Below, piece after piece: positions 16,759 through 25,081 of a DNA stretch of 64,000 bases. Source of the DNA: Clostridium sp. D33t1_170424_F3 (GTDB lineage: Bacteria > Bacillota > Clostridia > Oscillospirales > Acutalibacteraceae); NCBI RefSeq assembly GCF_015667585.1, contig NZ_JADPEG010000005.1, positions 125,044 through 189,043 on the forward strand. The letters are read 5' to 3'. The notes under the pieces are model-generated. The model did not search any database and was not told the DNA's origin. It saw only the letters and a list, made by a program, of their open reading frames with translations. The position numbers and the translations under genes were made by a program. The number at the start of each line of letters is the position of its first letter. The stretch's first letter is position 1.

Positions 16759-18547
16759 TGAAAAGGATAAGTTTGACACCACAGAGCTGGAACGGCTGAA
16801 ACCAAAGCGTTTCCGCAATCCTTTCCGTAAAAAAGATCAAACGCCGGGTGCAAAACCGGGGTGGAAAAGAGCGGTTCGCGTGGGGATCGCACTGGTTTTG
16901 GTTGCGGCCATCGGTTTTACCGCGTTTCGGTTCCTGACGAAGCGTGACGCCGGCAGCGGGGAGGAACAGGTGCGCACGGCGACGGTCGAGCGGCAGACGA
17001 TCCAGTCTTCCATTTCCTCCTCCGGAACGCTCGCCGCGCTGGACACCTATACCATCACGTCCCTGGTTTCCGGAGAAGTCATCAGCGCCGATTTTGAAAA
17101 GGGCGACGAGGTGCAGAAGGGCGACGTTCTGTACCGGATCGACACCGATTCCGTCGATCAGAAGATCGATTCCGCGCAGACCAATCTGGAGCGCGCGCAG
17201 AAGAAATATCAGGACGCGCTGAAAAATTACAACGACGCGGCGCAGGATTACCAGTCCCTTGACTATTCCTCTCCGGAAGAGGGCTACATCAAGACGCTGT
17301 ATGTGGAAGCCGGGGACACGGTTAAGAGCGGCGATAAGATTGCAGACGTGTATAATGACAAAACCATGGTGCTGAAGGTTCCGTTCCTGAGCGCAGACGC
17401 GGAGAAAATTTCCGTCGGCAGCACCGCGCAGGTACAGATTCTGGAAACCTATGAGACGCTGGAGGGTTCCGTGACCGCCGTCAACGCCATGGAGCAGACG
17501 CTCAGCGGCGGCAGCGTGGTGCGTATGGTCACCATTCAGGTGCAGAATCCGGGCGGTATTTCCACCACCAGTACCGCGTCCGCAACGGTAAACGGCGTTT
17601 CCTGCAGCGGGGACGGGACGTTCTCCGTCCTGCTGGAAAAAACCATCACGGCGGAATACGGCGGGGACATAGCCTCCGTCCATGTGCAGGAAGGCGGCTA
17701 CGTGCATCGGGGAGCGGCGCTCTTTACCCTGACCCGGGAGTCTGCGGACGACGCGCTGAAAAGCGTGAAGGACCAGCTGGAATCCGCGGAGCAGAGCGTG
17801 GAGGACGCGCAGACCAGTCTGGAGAATCAGGAAGACAGCCTCAGCGATTATGAAATCACCGCGCCGATCTCCGGCCAGGTGATTGTAAAGAATACAAAAG
17901 CGGGCGATACGCTCAACAGCGGCGGCAACAATGCTACAACCATGGCGGTCATTTACGATATGTCCGCGCTCACTTTTGATATGAACGTCGACGAGCTGGA
18001 TATTCTCAGTATCGAGGTTGGTCAGAAGGTACAGGTTACCGTGGACGCCTTTGAAGGGGAGAGCTTTACCGGCAAAGTAACCAATGTCAGCCTGCAAAGC
18101 ACCTCCAGCAACGGCGTGACGCAGTACCCTGTCACGGTGCAGATGGATGAGGTCGGCGAGCTGCTGCCCGGCATGAACGTCAACGGCGAAATCATTATAG
18201 AAGAGGCCGAAAACGTGCTGGCAGTCCCCGCACAGGCGCTGATGCGCGGAAATACCGTTTACATACAGGATGACAGCGTCAAAGAGGCGGAGGGCAGGGT
18301 GCCCGCCGGATTCCGCTCCGTGGAAGTGGAGACCGGTTTAATCAGCCAGGATTATGTGGAAATCAAGAGCGGCCTTTCCGAGGGAGACGTGGTCTATATT
18401 GACCCGACCTCTTCCACGGAAACGACAACCTTTGCCATGGGCGGTATGCCCGGCGGCATGCCTGGCGGAGGCGGCGGTATGCCCGGCGGTGGCGGAGCCA
18501 TGCCCACAGGCGGCGGTGGCGGCGGCCGTCCAGGAGGTGGATTCTGA
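16751..18547 (+). CDS. MacA/HlyD-type adaptor with duplicated lipoyl-hairpin unit
   Basis: A 598-residue membrane fusion protein, far longer than the usual 350-420. One N-terminal membrane segment lies at about residues 36-58. Two biotinyl-lipoyl plus coiled-coil units follow: one near 95-200 (GEVISADFEKGDEVQKGD, then helices, then GYIKTLYVEAGDTVKSGD), a second near 300-395 (GDIASVHVQEGGYVHRG, helices, GQVIVKNTKAGDTLNSGG). A beta-barrel and membrane-proximal domain come next. The last 40 residues are a Gly/Met/Pro-rich tail (MPGGMPGGGGGMPGGGG). It works with the ABC genes behind it. Confidence 0.85.
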   Translation: MTDEKDKFDTTELERLKPKRFRNPFRKKDQTPGAKPGWKRAVRVGIALVLVAAIGFTAFRFLTKRDAGSGEEQVRTATVERQTIQSSISSSGTLAALDTYTITSLVSGEVISADFEKGDEVQKGDVLYRIDTDSVDQKIDSAQTNLERAQKKYQDALKNYNDAAQDYQSLDYSSPEEGYIKTLYVEAGDTVKSGDKIADVYNDKTMVLKVPFLSADAEKISVGSTAQVQILETYETLEGSVTAVNAMEQTLSGGSVVRMVTIQVQNPGGISTTSTASATVNGVSCSGDGTFSVLLEKTITAEYGGDIASVHVQEGGYVHRGAALFTLTRESADDALKSVKDQLESAEQSVEDAQTSLENQEDSLSDYEITAPISGQVIVKNTKAGDTLNSGGNNATTMAVIYDMSALTFDMNVDELDILSIEVGQKVQVTVDAFEGESFTGKVTNVSLQSTSSNGVTQYPVTVQMDEVGELLPGMNVNGEIIIEEAENVLAVPAQALMRGNTVYIQDDSVKEAEGRVPAGFRSVEVETGLISQDYVEIKSGLSEGDVVYIDPTSSTETTTFAMGGMPGGMPGGGGGMPGGGGAMPTGGGGGGRPGGGF

Positions 18548-19266
18548 TGAACACACAGACCGAACAGCCGTTGATCTCCCTGCAGGAGATTTATAAAATC
18601 TATAACATGGGCGATATGGTGGTGCGCGCCAACGACGGAATCTCTTTGGATATTTATCCCGGAGAATTCGTCTCCATTGTGGGAAAATCCGGCAGCGGCA
18701 AATCCACCATTATGAACATCATTGGGGCGCTGGACGTCCCGACGGAGGGAAAATACGTCCTCAACGGGCAGGACGTCAGCTGTATGAGGGACGACAGCCT
18801 GGCGGAGGTCCGCAACAAGACCATTGGTTTTGTGTTCCAGCAGTACAACCTGCTGCCCAAGCAGAACCTGCTGGAAAACGTGGAGCTGCCCCTCGTCTAT
18901 GCGGGCGTGGGGAAAAAAGAGCGCACGGAGCGCTCTCTGGAATCGCTGGAACGGGTGGGCCTGCGCGACAAATGGCGCTACTTTCCCCAGCAGCTCTCCG
19001 GCGGACAGCAGCAGCGCGTGTCCATTGCGCGCGCGCTGGTGGGGAACCCCTCCCTGATCCTAGCGGACGAACCGACCGGCGCGCTCGACTCCAGAACAAG
19101 CCGCGAGGTGCTGGACTTTCTCAAACAGCTGCACGACGAGGGAAATACCGTCGTCATCATCACCCACGACAATTCCATCGCCATGGAAGCCGAACGCGTG
19201 GTCAAAATCCACGACGGAAAGATTATTTTTGACGGAGATGTGAGTGCCTATGAGTCAATCCTTTAG
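18547..19266 (+). CDS. MacB/LolD-type ABC transporter ATPase
   Basis: A 239-residue ATPase with Walker A GKSGSGKST, Q-loop FQQYNLLP, signature LSGGQQQR, Walker B LILADEPTGALD and switch His in VIITHDN. The family exports peptides, antibiotics or lipoproteins. Its start overlaps the adaptor stop by one base, and its end overlaps the permease by 17 bases. Confidence 0.93.
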   Translation: MNTQTEQPLISLQEIYKIYNMGDMVVRANDGISLDIYPGEFVSIVGKSGSGKSTIMNIIGALDVPTEGKYVLNGQDVSCMRDDSLAEVRNKTIGFVFQQYNLLPKQNLLENVELPLVYAGVGKKERTERSLESLERVGLRDKWRYFPQQLSGGQQQRVSIARALVGNPSLILADEPTGALDSRTSREVLDFLKQLHDEGNTVVIITHDNSIAMEAERVVKIHDGKIIFDGDVSAYESIL

Positions 19267-20419
19267 GCTGGCGATCAAGAGCATCGCGAGCAGCAAAATG
19301 CGCTCCTTCCTGACCATGCTGGGCATTATTATCGGCGTGGCGTCCGTCATCATTCTGGTCAGCCTGATGCAGGGGATGACAAACTATATTTCAGACAGCT
19401 TTTCCGATCTCGGCACCGACCAGGTGAGCGTATCCGTGACCAATACAGATACCCGAAACGTGGATGTGGACACCATGTATGCGTTTCTAGACGAACAAAG
19501 CGAGCTGTTTGCCAATATGAGCCCCACCGTCAGCGTGCGCGCCACCCTGAAAAAGGGGACGGAGAGCACGACCACCACCTCGATCACCGGCGTCGGCGAG
19601 GATTACATGCAGATCAAAGCGCTGGAGCTTTCCGCAGGGCGCTTTATCCAGTATTCCGACATCGTCTCCCGGCAGAAGGTCTGTGTGATCGGTTCTTATG
19701 TGGCACAGGACCTGTTTGCGGACCAGAACGCGCTCAGCCAGACGGTGAAAATCAACGGCGAGGCATATACAGTGATCGGAATTTTGCAGGAGAAGGCGGA
19801 TTCGGAGGAAGGCTCCTCCGACGACTGCGTCTATCTGCCCTATTCTGTGGCGACCAAGCTTTCCTTCAGCGCGGATATATCCAGCTATACCTTTATCGTC
19901 AACAACGTGGACGACATGGAAACCGCGAAAACCGTGCTGAAAAGCGAGCTGTACGAAATATTTAAAAATGAGGACCTGTACACCGTCACCAGCCTTTCCG
20001 AGATGCTGGAAATGGTGACCTCCATGACGGACATGATGACCCTGCTGCTGGTGGGCATCGCGGCGATTTCCCTGCTGGTGGCCGGCATCGGCATCATGAA
20101 CATTATGCTGGTTTCCGTAACGGAACGCACGCGGGAAATTGGCATCCGCAAGTCTTTGGGCGCAAAGCGCCGGACCATTTTACAGCAGTTTATCATCGAG
20201 GCGGGCGTTACCAGCGCCATGGGCGGCCTGGTCGGCATTGCGCTGGGCTGTGCGGTGACGTCGGTGGTCGGCGGGCTGATCGGCCTGGACGCGACGCCGT
20301 CCGCTGCGGCGATTCTGGTTTCGTTCGGCATTTCGGCGGGCATCGGCGTGATCTTCGGCTACATGCCGGCACGGCGCGCCGCCAAACTGAATCCGATTGA
20401 CGCGCTGCGGAGCGAATGA
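19250..20419 (+). CDS. MacB-type ABC transporter permease
   Basis: A 389-residue permease: one N-terminal membrane helix (residues about 18-42, LTMLGIIIGVASVII), a large extracytoplasmic MacB periplasmic core domain (about 45-270), and three C-terminal helices forming the FtsX domain (SLLVAGIGIMNIMLVSVTERTREIGIRKS is shortened to its key part VTERTREIGIRKSLGA here). The start ATG at 19250 is preferred because GGAG lies 12 bases upstream; a GTG at 19244 is too close. Together with the ATPase, adaptor and SLH protein it makes a tripartite-like exporter in a monoderm. Confidence 0.92.
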   Translation: MSQSFRLAIKSIASSKMRSFLTMLGIIIGVASVIILVSLMQGMTNYISDSFSDLGTDQVSVSVTNTDTRNVDVDTMYAFLDEQSELFANMSPTVSVRATLKKGTESTTTTSITGVGEDYMQIKALELSAGRFIQYSDIVSRQKVCVIGSYVAQDLFADQNALSQTVKINGEAYTVIGILQEKADSEEGSSDDCVYLPYSVATKLSFSADISSYTFIVNNVDDMETAKTVLKSELYEIFKNEDLYTVTSLSEMLEMVTSMTDMMTLLLVGIAAISLLVAGIGIMNIMLVSVTERTREIGIRKSLGAKRRTILQQFIIEAGVTSAMGGLVGIALGCAVTSVVGGLIGLDATPSAAAILVSFGISAGIGVIFGYMPARRAAKLNPIDALRSE

Positions 20420-20546
20420 TACCGCAGGTTCTTTTCGGAAGTCGGGAGGGCGCGGCGGAAATGCCGTTTCAGCATGGCCTTCTCCTGTTTGGAGGCGCAT
20501 GTGAGACGACCGGAAAGTTTCATATAAATCTGGCGGGTAACCGCTG

Positions 20547-20590
20547 AAAACAGCAGCTGTCCGGAATGGCCGGACGGCTGCTGTTTTGTT
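20547..20590 (+). terminator. Terminator after the exporter operon
   Basis: AAACAGCAGC-TGTCCGG pairs with CCGGAC-GGCTGCTGTTT around a short loop and is followed by TTGTTGTTT. It lies about 130 bases after the permease stop; the bases between carry no gene. Confidence 0.75.
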
Positions 20591-20632
20591 GTTTCTGTCA
20601 AGAACAGGCGGGTGAATTTGGCTACTATTTAA

Positions 20633-20661
20633 TTGCTTTGCCGGTCCCGAAAGCGTAAAAT
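20633..20661 (+). promoter_or_regulatory. Catalase promoter
   Basis: TTGCTT at 20633-20638 and TAAAAT at 20656-20661 are 17 bases apart. The expected start of transcription falls at about 20668, inside the PerR-type box. Confidence 0.6.
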
Positions 20662-20666
20662 AGAGG

Positions 20667-20681
20667 TAAGAATTATTCTTA
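20667..20681. promoter_or_regulatory. PerR-type operator at the catalase start
   Basis: TAAGAATTATTCTTA is a perfect 7-1-7 inverted repeat, the layout of PerR and Fur boxes (PerR consensus TTATAATNATTATAA). It covers the predicted transcription start, where PerR binding would repress until peroxide oxidises the regulator. No perR gene is in the window. Confidence 0.65.
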
Positions 20682-20706
20682 AATTTAACAGACAGGGGGA
20701 TGAAAA

Positions 20707-22212
20707 ATGGAACAGAAAAAATTGACGAATGAAGTGGGCGCGCCGGTGGCGGAAAACGAGAATTCCCTGACAGCGGGCCCGCGGGGACCGGTGATGATGC
20801 AGGACGTCTGGCTGCTGGAGAAGCTGGCGCATTTTGATCGCGAGGTCATTCCGGAGAGGCGTATGCACGCAAAGGGCTGGGGCGCTTACGGTACGTTTAC
20901 CGTGACGCACGACATCACGCAGTGGACAAAGGCCAGGGTGTTTGAACCGGGCAAAAAGACCGATGTATTCGTCCGCTTTTCCACGGTTGCGGGCGAACGC
21001 GGCGCGGCGGATGCGGAGCGCGACATCCGCGGCGTGGCCTGCAAGTTCTATACGGAAGAAGGGAACTGGGATCTGGTGGGCAACAATACGCCTACGTTTT
21101 TTATCCGGGACGTACATAATTTCCCGGACCTGAACCGTGCGGTGAAACGCGATCCGCGTACGGGCCTGCGTTCCGCGCAGAACAACTGGGATTTCTGGAC
21201 GCTTCTCCCGGAAACCTTCCATCAAACGACGGTTGTCATGTCCGACCGCGGCATTCCGGCCACATTCCGCCACATGCATTTTTATGGCGAACATACCTTC
21301 AGTTTTTACAATACAAAGAATGAACGCGTCTGGTGCAAGTTCCATTTCCGCACACAGCAGGGCATCCGGAACCTGACCGATGCGGAGGCGGAAGCGCGGA
21401 TCGCCGCGGACCGTGAGAGCCATGGACGCGACCTGTTTGAATCGATCGAACGCGGCGATTATCCCCGCTGGACCATGTATGTGCAGATTATGACGGAAGA
21501 ACAGGCGAAGAACCACTATGAAAACCCGTTTGACATCACCAAAATCTGGCGGCATAAAGAATACCCGCTGCACGAAGTCGGCGTTCTGGAACTGAACCGC
21601 AACCCGGAGAATTATTTTGCGGAGGTGGAACAGGCGGCGTTTACGCCCGCCCATGTGGTGCCGGGTATCGGGTTTTCCCCGGATAAATTCCTGCAGGGCC
21701 GGTTGTTTGTCTATGGAGACGCACAGCGGTATCGTCTGGGCGTCAATTATAACCAGATTCCCGTCAACCGCGCAAAATGTGATGTCAACGACTATCATCG
21801 GGACGGCCTGATGCGGGTTGATGGAAACTACGGCGGCCGGCCAGCCTATACGCCGAACAGCTTGGGAGACTGGTCCGCGCAGCCCGGTGTGATGGAGCCC
21901 CCGCTGGACCTCTCCGGCGCCATGTATGCCTATGATCCGAAGGACGATCCAACGGACGACTGCTTCCGCGCGGGCGGGGACCTGTACCGGGTGATGACGG
22001 AGGACAAGCGCGCGCTGCTGATCGAAAACACCGCGCGGAACATCGCCCCGGTTACGGAAAACGTCAAATACCGCCACGCGGTGCATTGCTATCTGGCGGA
22101 CGAGGAATACGGCAGGCGCATCACGGAGGCGATGGGGCTGGATTTGGAGAGGGTAAAAACGCTTTCCGGTCTGTCCCATCAGGAGCTGGTCGAGGCGACG
22201 CTGAAACCGTAA
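20707..22212 (+). CDS. katA: Monofunctional haem catalase
   Basis: Converts hydrogen peroxide to water and oxygen in the cytoplasm. The 501-residue protein is a small-subunit catalase. It shows [13 protein letters not shown] (distal His), [17 protein letters not shown], the distal Asn region ([10 protein letters not shown]) and the proximal haem Tyr in [14 protein letters not shown]. No leader peptide is present. It is a single-gene unit between two terminators. Catalase in an otherwise anaerobic gene set implies oxygen exposure. Confidence 0.96.
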   Translation: MEQKKLTNEVGAPVAENENSLTAGPRGPVMMQDVWLLEKLAHFDREVIPERRMHAKGWGAYGTFTVTHDITQWTKARVFEPGKKTDVFVRFSTVAGERGAADAERDIRGVACKFYTEEGNWDLVGNNTPTFFIRDVHNFPDLNRAVKRDPRTGLRSAQNNWDFWTLLPETFHQTTVVMSDRGIPATFRHMHFYGEHTFSFYNTKNERVWCKFHFRTQQGIRNLTDAEAEARIAADRESHGRDLFESIERGDYPRWTMYVQIMTEEQAKNHYENPFDITKIWRHKEYPLHEVGVLELNRNPENYFAEVEQAAFTPAHVVPGIGFSPDKFLQGRLFVYGDAQRYRLGVNYNQIPVNRAKCDVNDYHRDGLMRVDGNYGGRPAYTPNSLGDWSAQPGVMEPPLDLSGAMYAYDPKDDPTDDCFRAGGDLYRVMTEDKRALLIENTARNIAPVTENVKYRHAVHCYLADEEYGRRITEAMGLDLERVKTLSGLSHQELVEATLKP

Positions 22213-22322
22213 AATAGCGGACGGTGACTGTGTCTTCCCATCCCCAAGTGCTTTCCGTTTAACCCGGCGTGGAGGAGGTTTCCACGTTTAAAAGTAGAAA
22301 ATCTGACGGTTTTCATGATGTA

Positions 22323-22363
22323 AAAAAACACGCGGACGATTACAACCGTCCGCGTGTTTTTTT
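22323..22363. terminator. Bidirectional terminator between catalase and kinase genes
   Basis: AAAACACGCGGACG pairs perfectly with CGTCCGCGTGTTTT around TTACAAC-type loop sequence, with A-runs before and a seven-T run after. It separates convergent genes. Confidence 0.88.
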
Positions 22364-22365
22364 GT

Positions 22366-22854
22366 TTATTCCGTGATGGGTATTTTCTCATCGATTTCCT
22401 CCGGCCCGGGCGCTTCAAACCACGAGTCAAACCGCGCGCGCTTTTCCGCGTCGATGTGGTAGGCGCACAGCTCACCGCGTTCAACTGCCCGATTGCGAAT
22501 CTCCAGATGGCGGGTAATTACATCGTATGGCGCGTCCAGATAAACCAGTTTCGCGGGGAGTCCTTTTGCAATAAAGTGGGACCTGGTTTCCTCCCGCTCC
22601 GCGCGGCTCCAGAAGCCGAAGTCGAGCACAACGGTGAGCCCCAGCGCGTAGAGCTCCTCCGCCTGCTGGAGCAGAAACGCCTTGCAGCGGCGCAGCATGT
22701 CCTGGTGGCGTTCCGGCCCGATGCAGGCGTCAAACAGCCGCAGCATCAGGTCGTCGCTGGAAAGGATGGCGGTTCCGCCCTGTTCCCGCAGGCGCTGTGC
22801 ATAATGGGTTTTACCGCAGCCGCACGGGCCGCAGAGCAGAATAATTTCCGGCAT
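22366..22854 (-). CDS. P-loop kinase / zeta-toxin-like ATPase
   Basis: A 162-residue AAA_33-type protein with Walker A GPCGCGKTHYA, an acidic SSDDLM after the second strand, a DFGFWSRAERE segment and the lid YLDAPYDVITRHLEIRNR. Such proteins phosphorylate small molecules such as sugars, nucleosides or aminoglycosides; the substrate is not evident. The start at 22854 follows AAAGGA; an in-frame ATG at 22884 would overlap the upstream gene. No antitoxin-like gene is beside it. Confidence 0.75.
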   Translation of the reverse strand: MPEIILLCGPCGCGKTHYAQRLREQGGTAILSSDDLMLRLFDACIGPERHQDMLRRCKAFLLQQAEELYALGLTVVLDFGFWSRAEREETRSHFIAKGLPAKLVYLDAPYDVITRHLEIRNRAVERGELCAYHIDAEKRARFDSWFEAPGPEEIDEKIPITE

Positions 22855-22873
22855 GGTACAGTTTCCTTTCCAT

Positions 22874-23311
22874 TCAGGCTCCAATTCCCAACAAACCGAA
22901 TAGAGTGACGCCTTGGCGGCGCTTCCCTTCTTCTATATTGGCGGCGTCCGCATCGTAACTGTAAATATCGCCGTATGCTTTCCCGTCTCTCTCAGACACA
23001 AAAATAGCGCCTGCATCGACTCCGTCCGTATTGACGTAAAGCAAATAAGTAGTACGAAACGCGATAGACTTGCTAATGGTCGTGGTTTCATTCCACGGGC
23101 AGTCCGGGTTTTGTTTGGCGACTTCCGCGCGGATCAGGCTGAGGCCTTCTTCCCTTGCTTCCTCGGCGGAGATCGTAAGAACGTCCTTGTGATCGTTCAT
23201 ATAGTTGATCATGGTGATCACACCGGCGGAGAAACCGATCAGCAGACACAGCAAGGCGGCAAGGTAGAATCCGGGCCGTTCCCAGAGAATGTTGGATTTT
23301 TCTTTATACAT
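22874..23311 (-). CDS. Small membrane-anchored protein, unknown
   Basis: A 145-residue protein with one N-terminal membrane helix (about residues 14-36) and an exposed domain rich in acidic residues (TISAEEAREEGLSLIRAEVA, LLYVNTDGVDAGAIFV). The last part may be a second short hydrophobic stretch. The ribosome site is AAAGGATG. It is 19 bases upstream of the P-loop kinase, so the two may be co-transcribed. I do not recognise a family. The 227 bases upstream are AT-rich and otherwise empty. Confidence 0.65.
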   Translation of the reverse strand: MYKEKSNILWERPGFYLAALLCLLIGFSAGVITMINYMNDHKDVLTISAEEAREEGLSLIRAEVAKQNPDCPWNETTTISKSIAFRTTYLLYVNTDGVDAGAIFVSERDGKAYGDIYSYDADAANIEEGKRRQGVTLFGLLGIGA

Positions 23312-23538
23312 ACCTGTTCATCCTTTAAAAGTTTGATGAAAGTGAAATGGATCATGGGAATTGGACTTTTTATATTTTGCTATTTACTGTGAATCGAGAC
23401 ATACTCTTTATCAATTACTTTAAAAAAGAATCCATAAAATGAAGTTGGTTATATGCTAGCGCTTTTTCCCGTTGCATTTTATAAATAGTTATAAAGAGAA
23501 CCATGTGATAACTTCCGTTTAATCGACATTGTTAACCG

Positions 23539-24780
23539 TTACACAATCTGGAACAGATAGAATTTGAGATAGTCCGTCTCCGGCACGTTCCAGAGGATGG
23601 GATGGTCCGGGGACTGCTGGCGGGCCTCGATCTGCCGCAGGGAGACGTTGGCATCGAACGCCGCGCTGCGCAGCATGTCGCGGAACAGCGCGTCCGTCAT
23701 GAAGTGCGAGCAGGAGCAGGTGGCCAGGTAGCCGCCGCGCGGCAGCACCTTCATGGCGCGCAGGTTGATCTCCTTGTAGCCGCGCATCGCGTGTTCCACC
23801 GTCTGGCGCGACTTCGTGAAGGCCGGCGGGTCCAGAATGATAAAGTCGTAGCCGTCTTTTGCGCCGCAGGGCAGGGAGGGCAGCAGGTCGAAGACGTTTG
23901 CCGCCTCAAAGGACATGGTGCCTTCCAGATGGTTGCGTTTTGCGTTCGCTTCCGCCATCGCCACGGCGGCTTCCGAGATGTCCACCGCATGGACGTGCGC
24001 CGCGCCGCCCATCGCCGCGTTCAGGCCGAAGGAGCCGGTATGCGTAAAGCAGTCCAGCACGCGTTTGCCCCGGCTCAGCCGTGCCACCGCCTGCCGGTTG
24101 TACTTTTGATCGAGGAAAAAGCCGGTCTTCTGGCCGTTTTCAAAGTCCACGCCGTAACAGATGCCGTTTTCCACAATTTCCGTCTCTGTGGATGCGGGCG
24201 TGGGGATGCCGTCCAGCGGGAAAAAGCCCTTGCCCTGCTCCATGCCCTCCAGCTCGCGGATCGCCACGTCGTTGCGCTCGTAGACGCCGGAGATTTTCTG
24301 CCCATCCTCCCGCAGGATGCGCGCCAGCAGGGGGAACAGCATGGATTTGCGCTGCTCCATGCCCAGGCTGAGCGTCTGTGTTACCAGAATATCGCTGAAC
24401 CGGTCCACCGTCAGGCCCGGGAACGCGTCCGATTCACCGAAGATGACGCGGCAGCAGGAGAGGTCGTCTCCCATCACCGTCTTGCGGTAGTCCCACGCAT
24501 ACCGCAGGCGGCGTTCCCAGAAGGATTCGTCGAACCGGTCGTTTGCGTTGGTGGAGAGCAGCCGCACCCGTATTTTGGAATGGCGGTTGTAAAAACCCGT
24601 GCCCAGATATTTGCCGCGCGGGCTGATCAGATCGACCAGATCGCCGTCCTTGCAGGCCATTTCACCCCGGCCCAGCTCTGTATTGTAAATCCATGGATGC
24701 CCCGCCTTGATACTATTTTCCGCTTTGCGGGTGACTTCCACCCGCGGATAGTTCCGCTCCTGTTTCATGCTCCGCTTCAT
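23539..24780 (-). CDS. RlmI-like rRNA large-subunit methyltransferase
   Basis: A 413-residue class I SAM methyltransferase. The N-terminal PUA-like domain (VTRKAENSIKAGHPWIYNTEL) is followed by the EEHEE-type middle part and the Rossmann domain with RVLDCFTHTGSFGLNA and the catalytic motif DFIILDPPAFTKSR. A Cys in the late TCSCSHF motif is the expected nucleophile, so 23S rRNA C5-cytosine methylation like RlmI is likely. The start may also be the ATG at 24768. It is transcribed away from the DEAD-box gene. Confidence 0.88.
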   Translation of the reverse strand: MKRSMKQERNYPRVEVTRKAENSIKAGHPWIYNTELGRGEMACKDGDLVDLISPRGKYLGTGFYNRHSKIRVRLLSTNANDRFDESFWERRLRYAWDYRKTVMGDDLSCCRVIFGESDAFPGLTVDRFSDILVTQTLSLGMEQRKSMLFPLLARILREDGQKISGVYERNDVAIRELEGMEQGKGFFPLDGIPTPASTETEIVENGICYGVDFENGQKTGFFLDQKYNRQAVARLSRGKRVLDCFTHTGSFGLNAAMGGAAHVHAVDISEAAVAMAEANAKRNHLEGTMSFEAANVFDLLPSLPCGAKDGYDFIILDPPAFTKSRQTVEHAMRGYKEINLRAMKVLPRGGYLATCSCSHFMTDALFRDMLRSAAFDANVSLRQIEARQQSPDHPILWNVPETDYLKFYLFQIV

Positions 24781-24904
24781 TCCTTGTCCGTCAATTTTTT
24801 AATAAGTATAACATAAACGTCCCCGTATAGGAAATGCGGGCCGTATTTTTTACGATAAAACAGGGACAAGATAGAATACAGTGGAATATTTTTCGGTTAT
24901 GCGC

Positions 24905-24933
24905 TATAATAAACAAAACGGACGATCGTCCGT
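24905..24933 (+). promoter_or_regulatory. Promoter with abutting 16-bp palindrome before the helicase
   Basis: TATAAT lies at 24905-24910, with only a poor -35. The perfect palindrome ACGGACGATCGTCCGT at 24918-24933 starts at the predicted transcript start. It could be an operator or the first hairpin of the 165-base leader that runs to 25081. The rest of the leader is GC-rich with no coding frame I accept; long leaders are common for cold-induced DEAD-box genes. Confidence 0.5.
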
Positions 24934-25081
24934 GTATACAGCAGGTCTGCGGAACCCCAAAGGGCGGTATTGCTCCGTCCCCGGGCGCGGGCTTTCCGTT
25001 TAACAGGGAGAGCGCCGCGCCGGGATTCCGTTTTCAGGCGTGTCCAAGGGCGCGCCCATTAAATATAGAAAAGGAAACAGT

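Noticed and set aside
22366-22854. Zeta toxin of a toxin-antitoxin pair
   Set aside because: The neighbour at 22874-23311 is a membrane protein, not an antitoxin, and many metabolic kinases share this fold.
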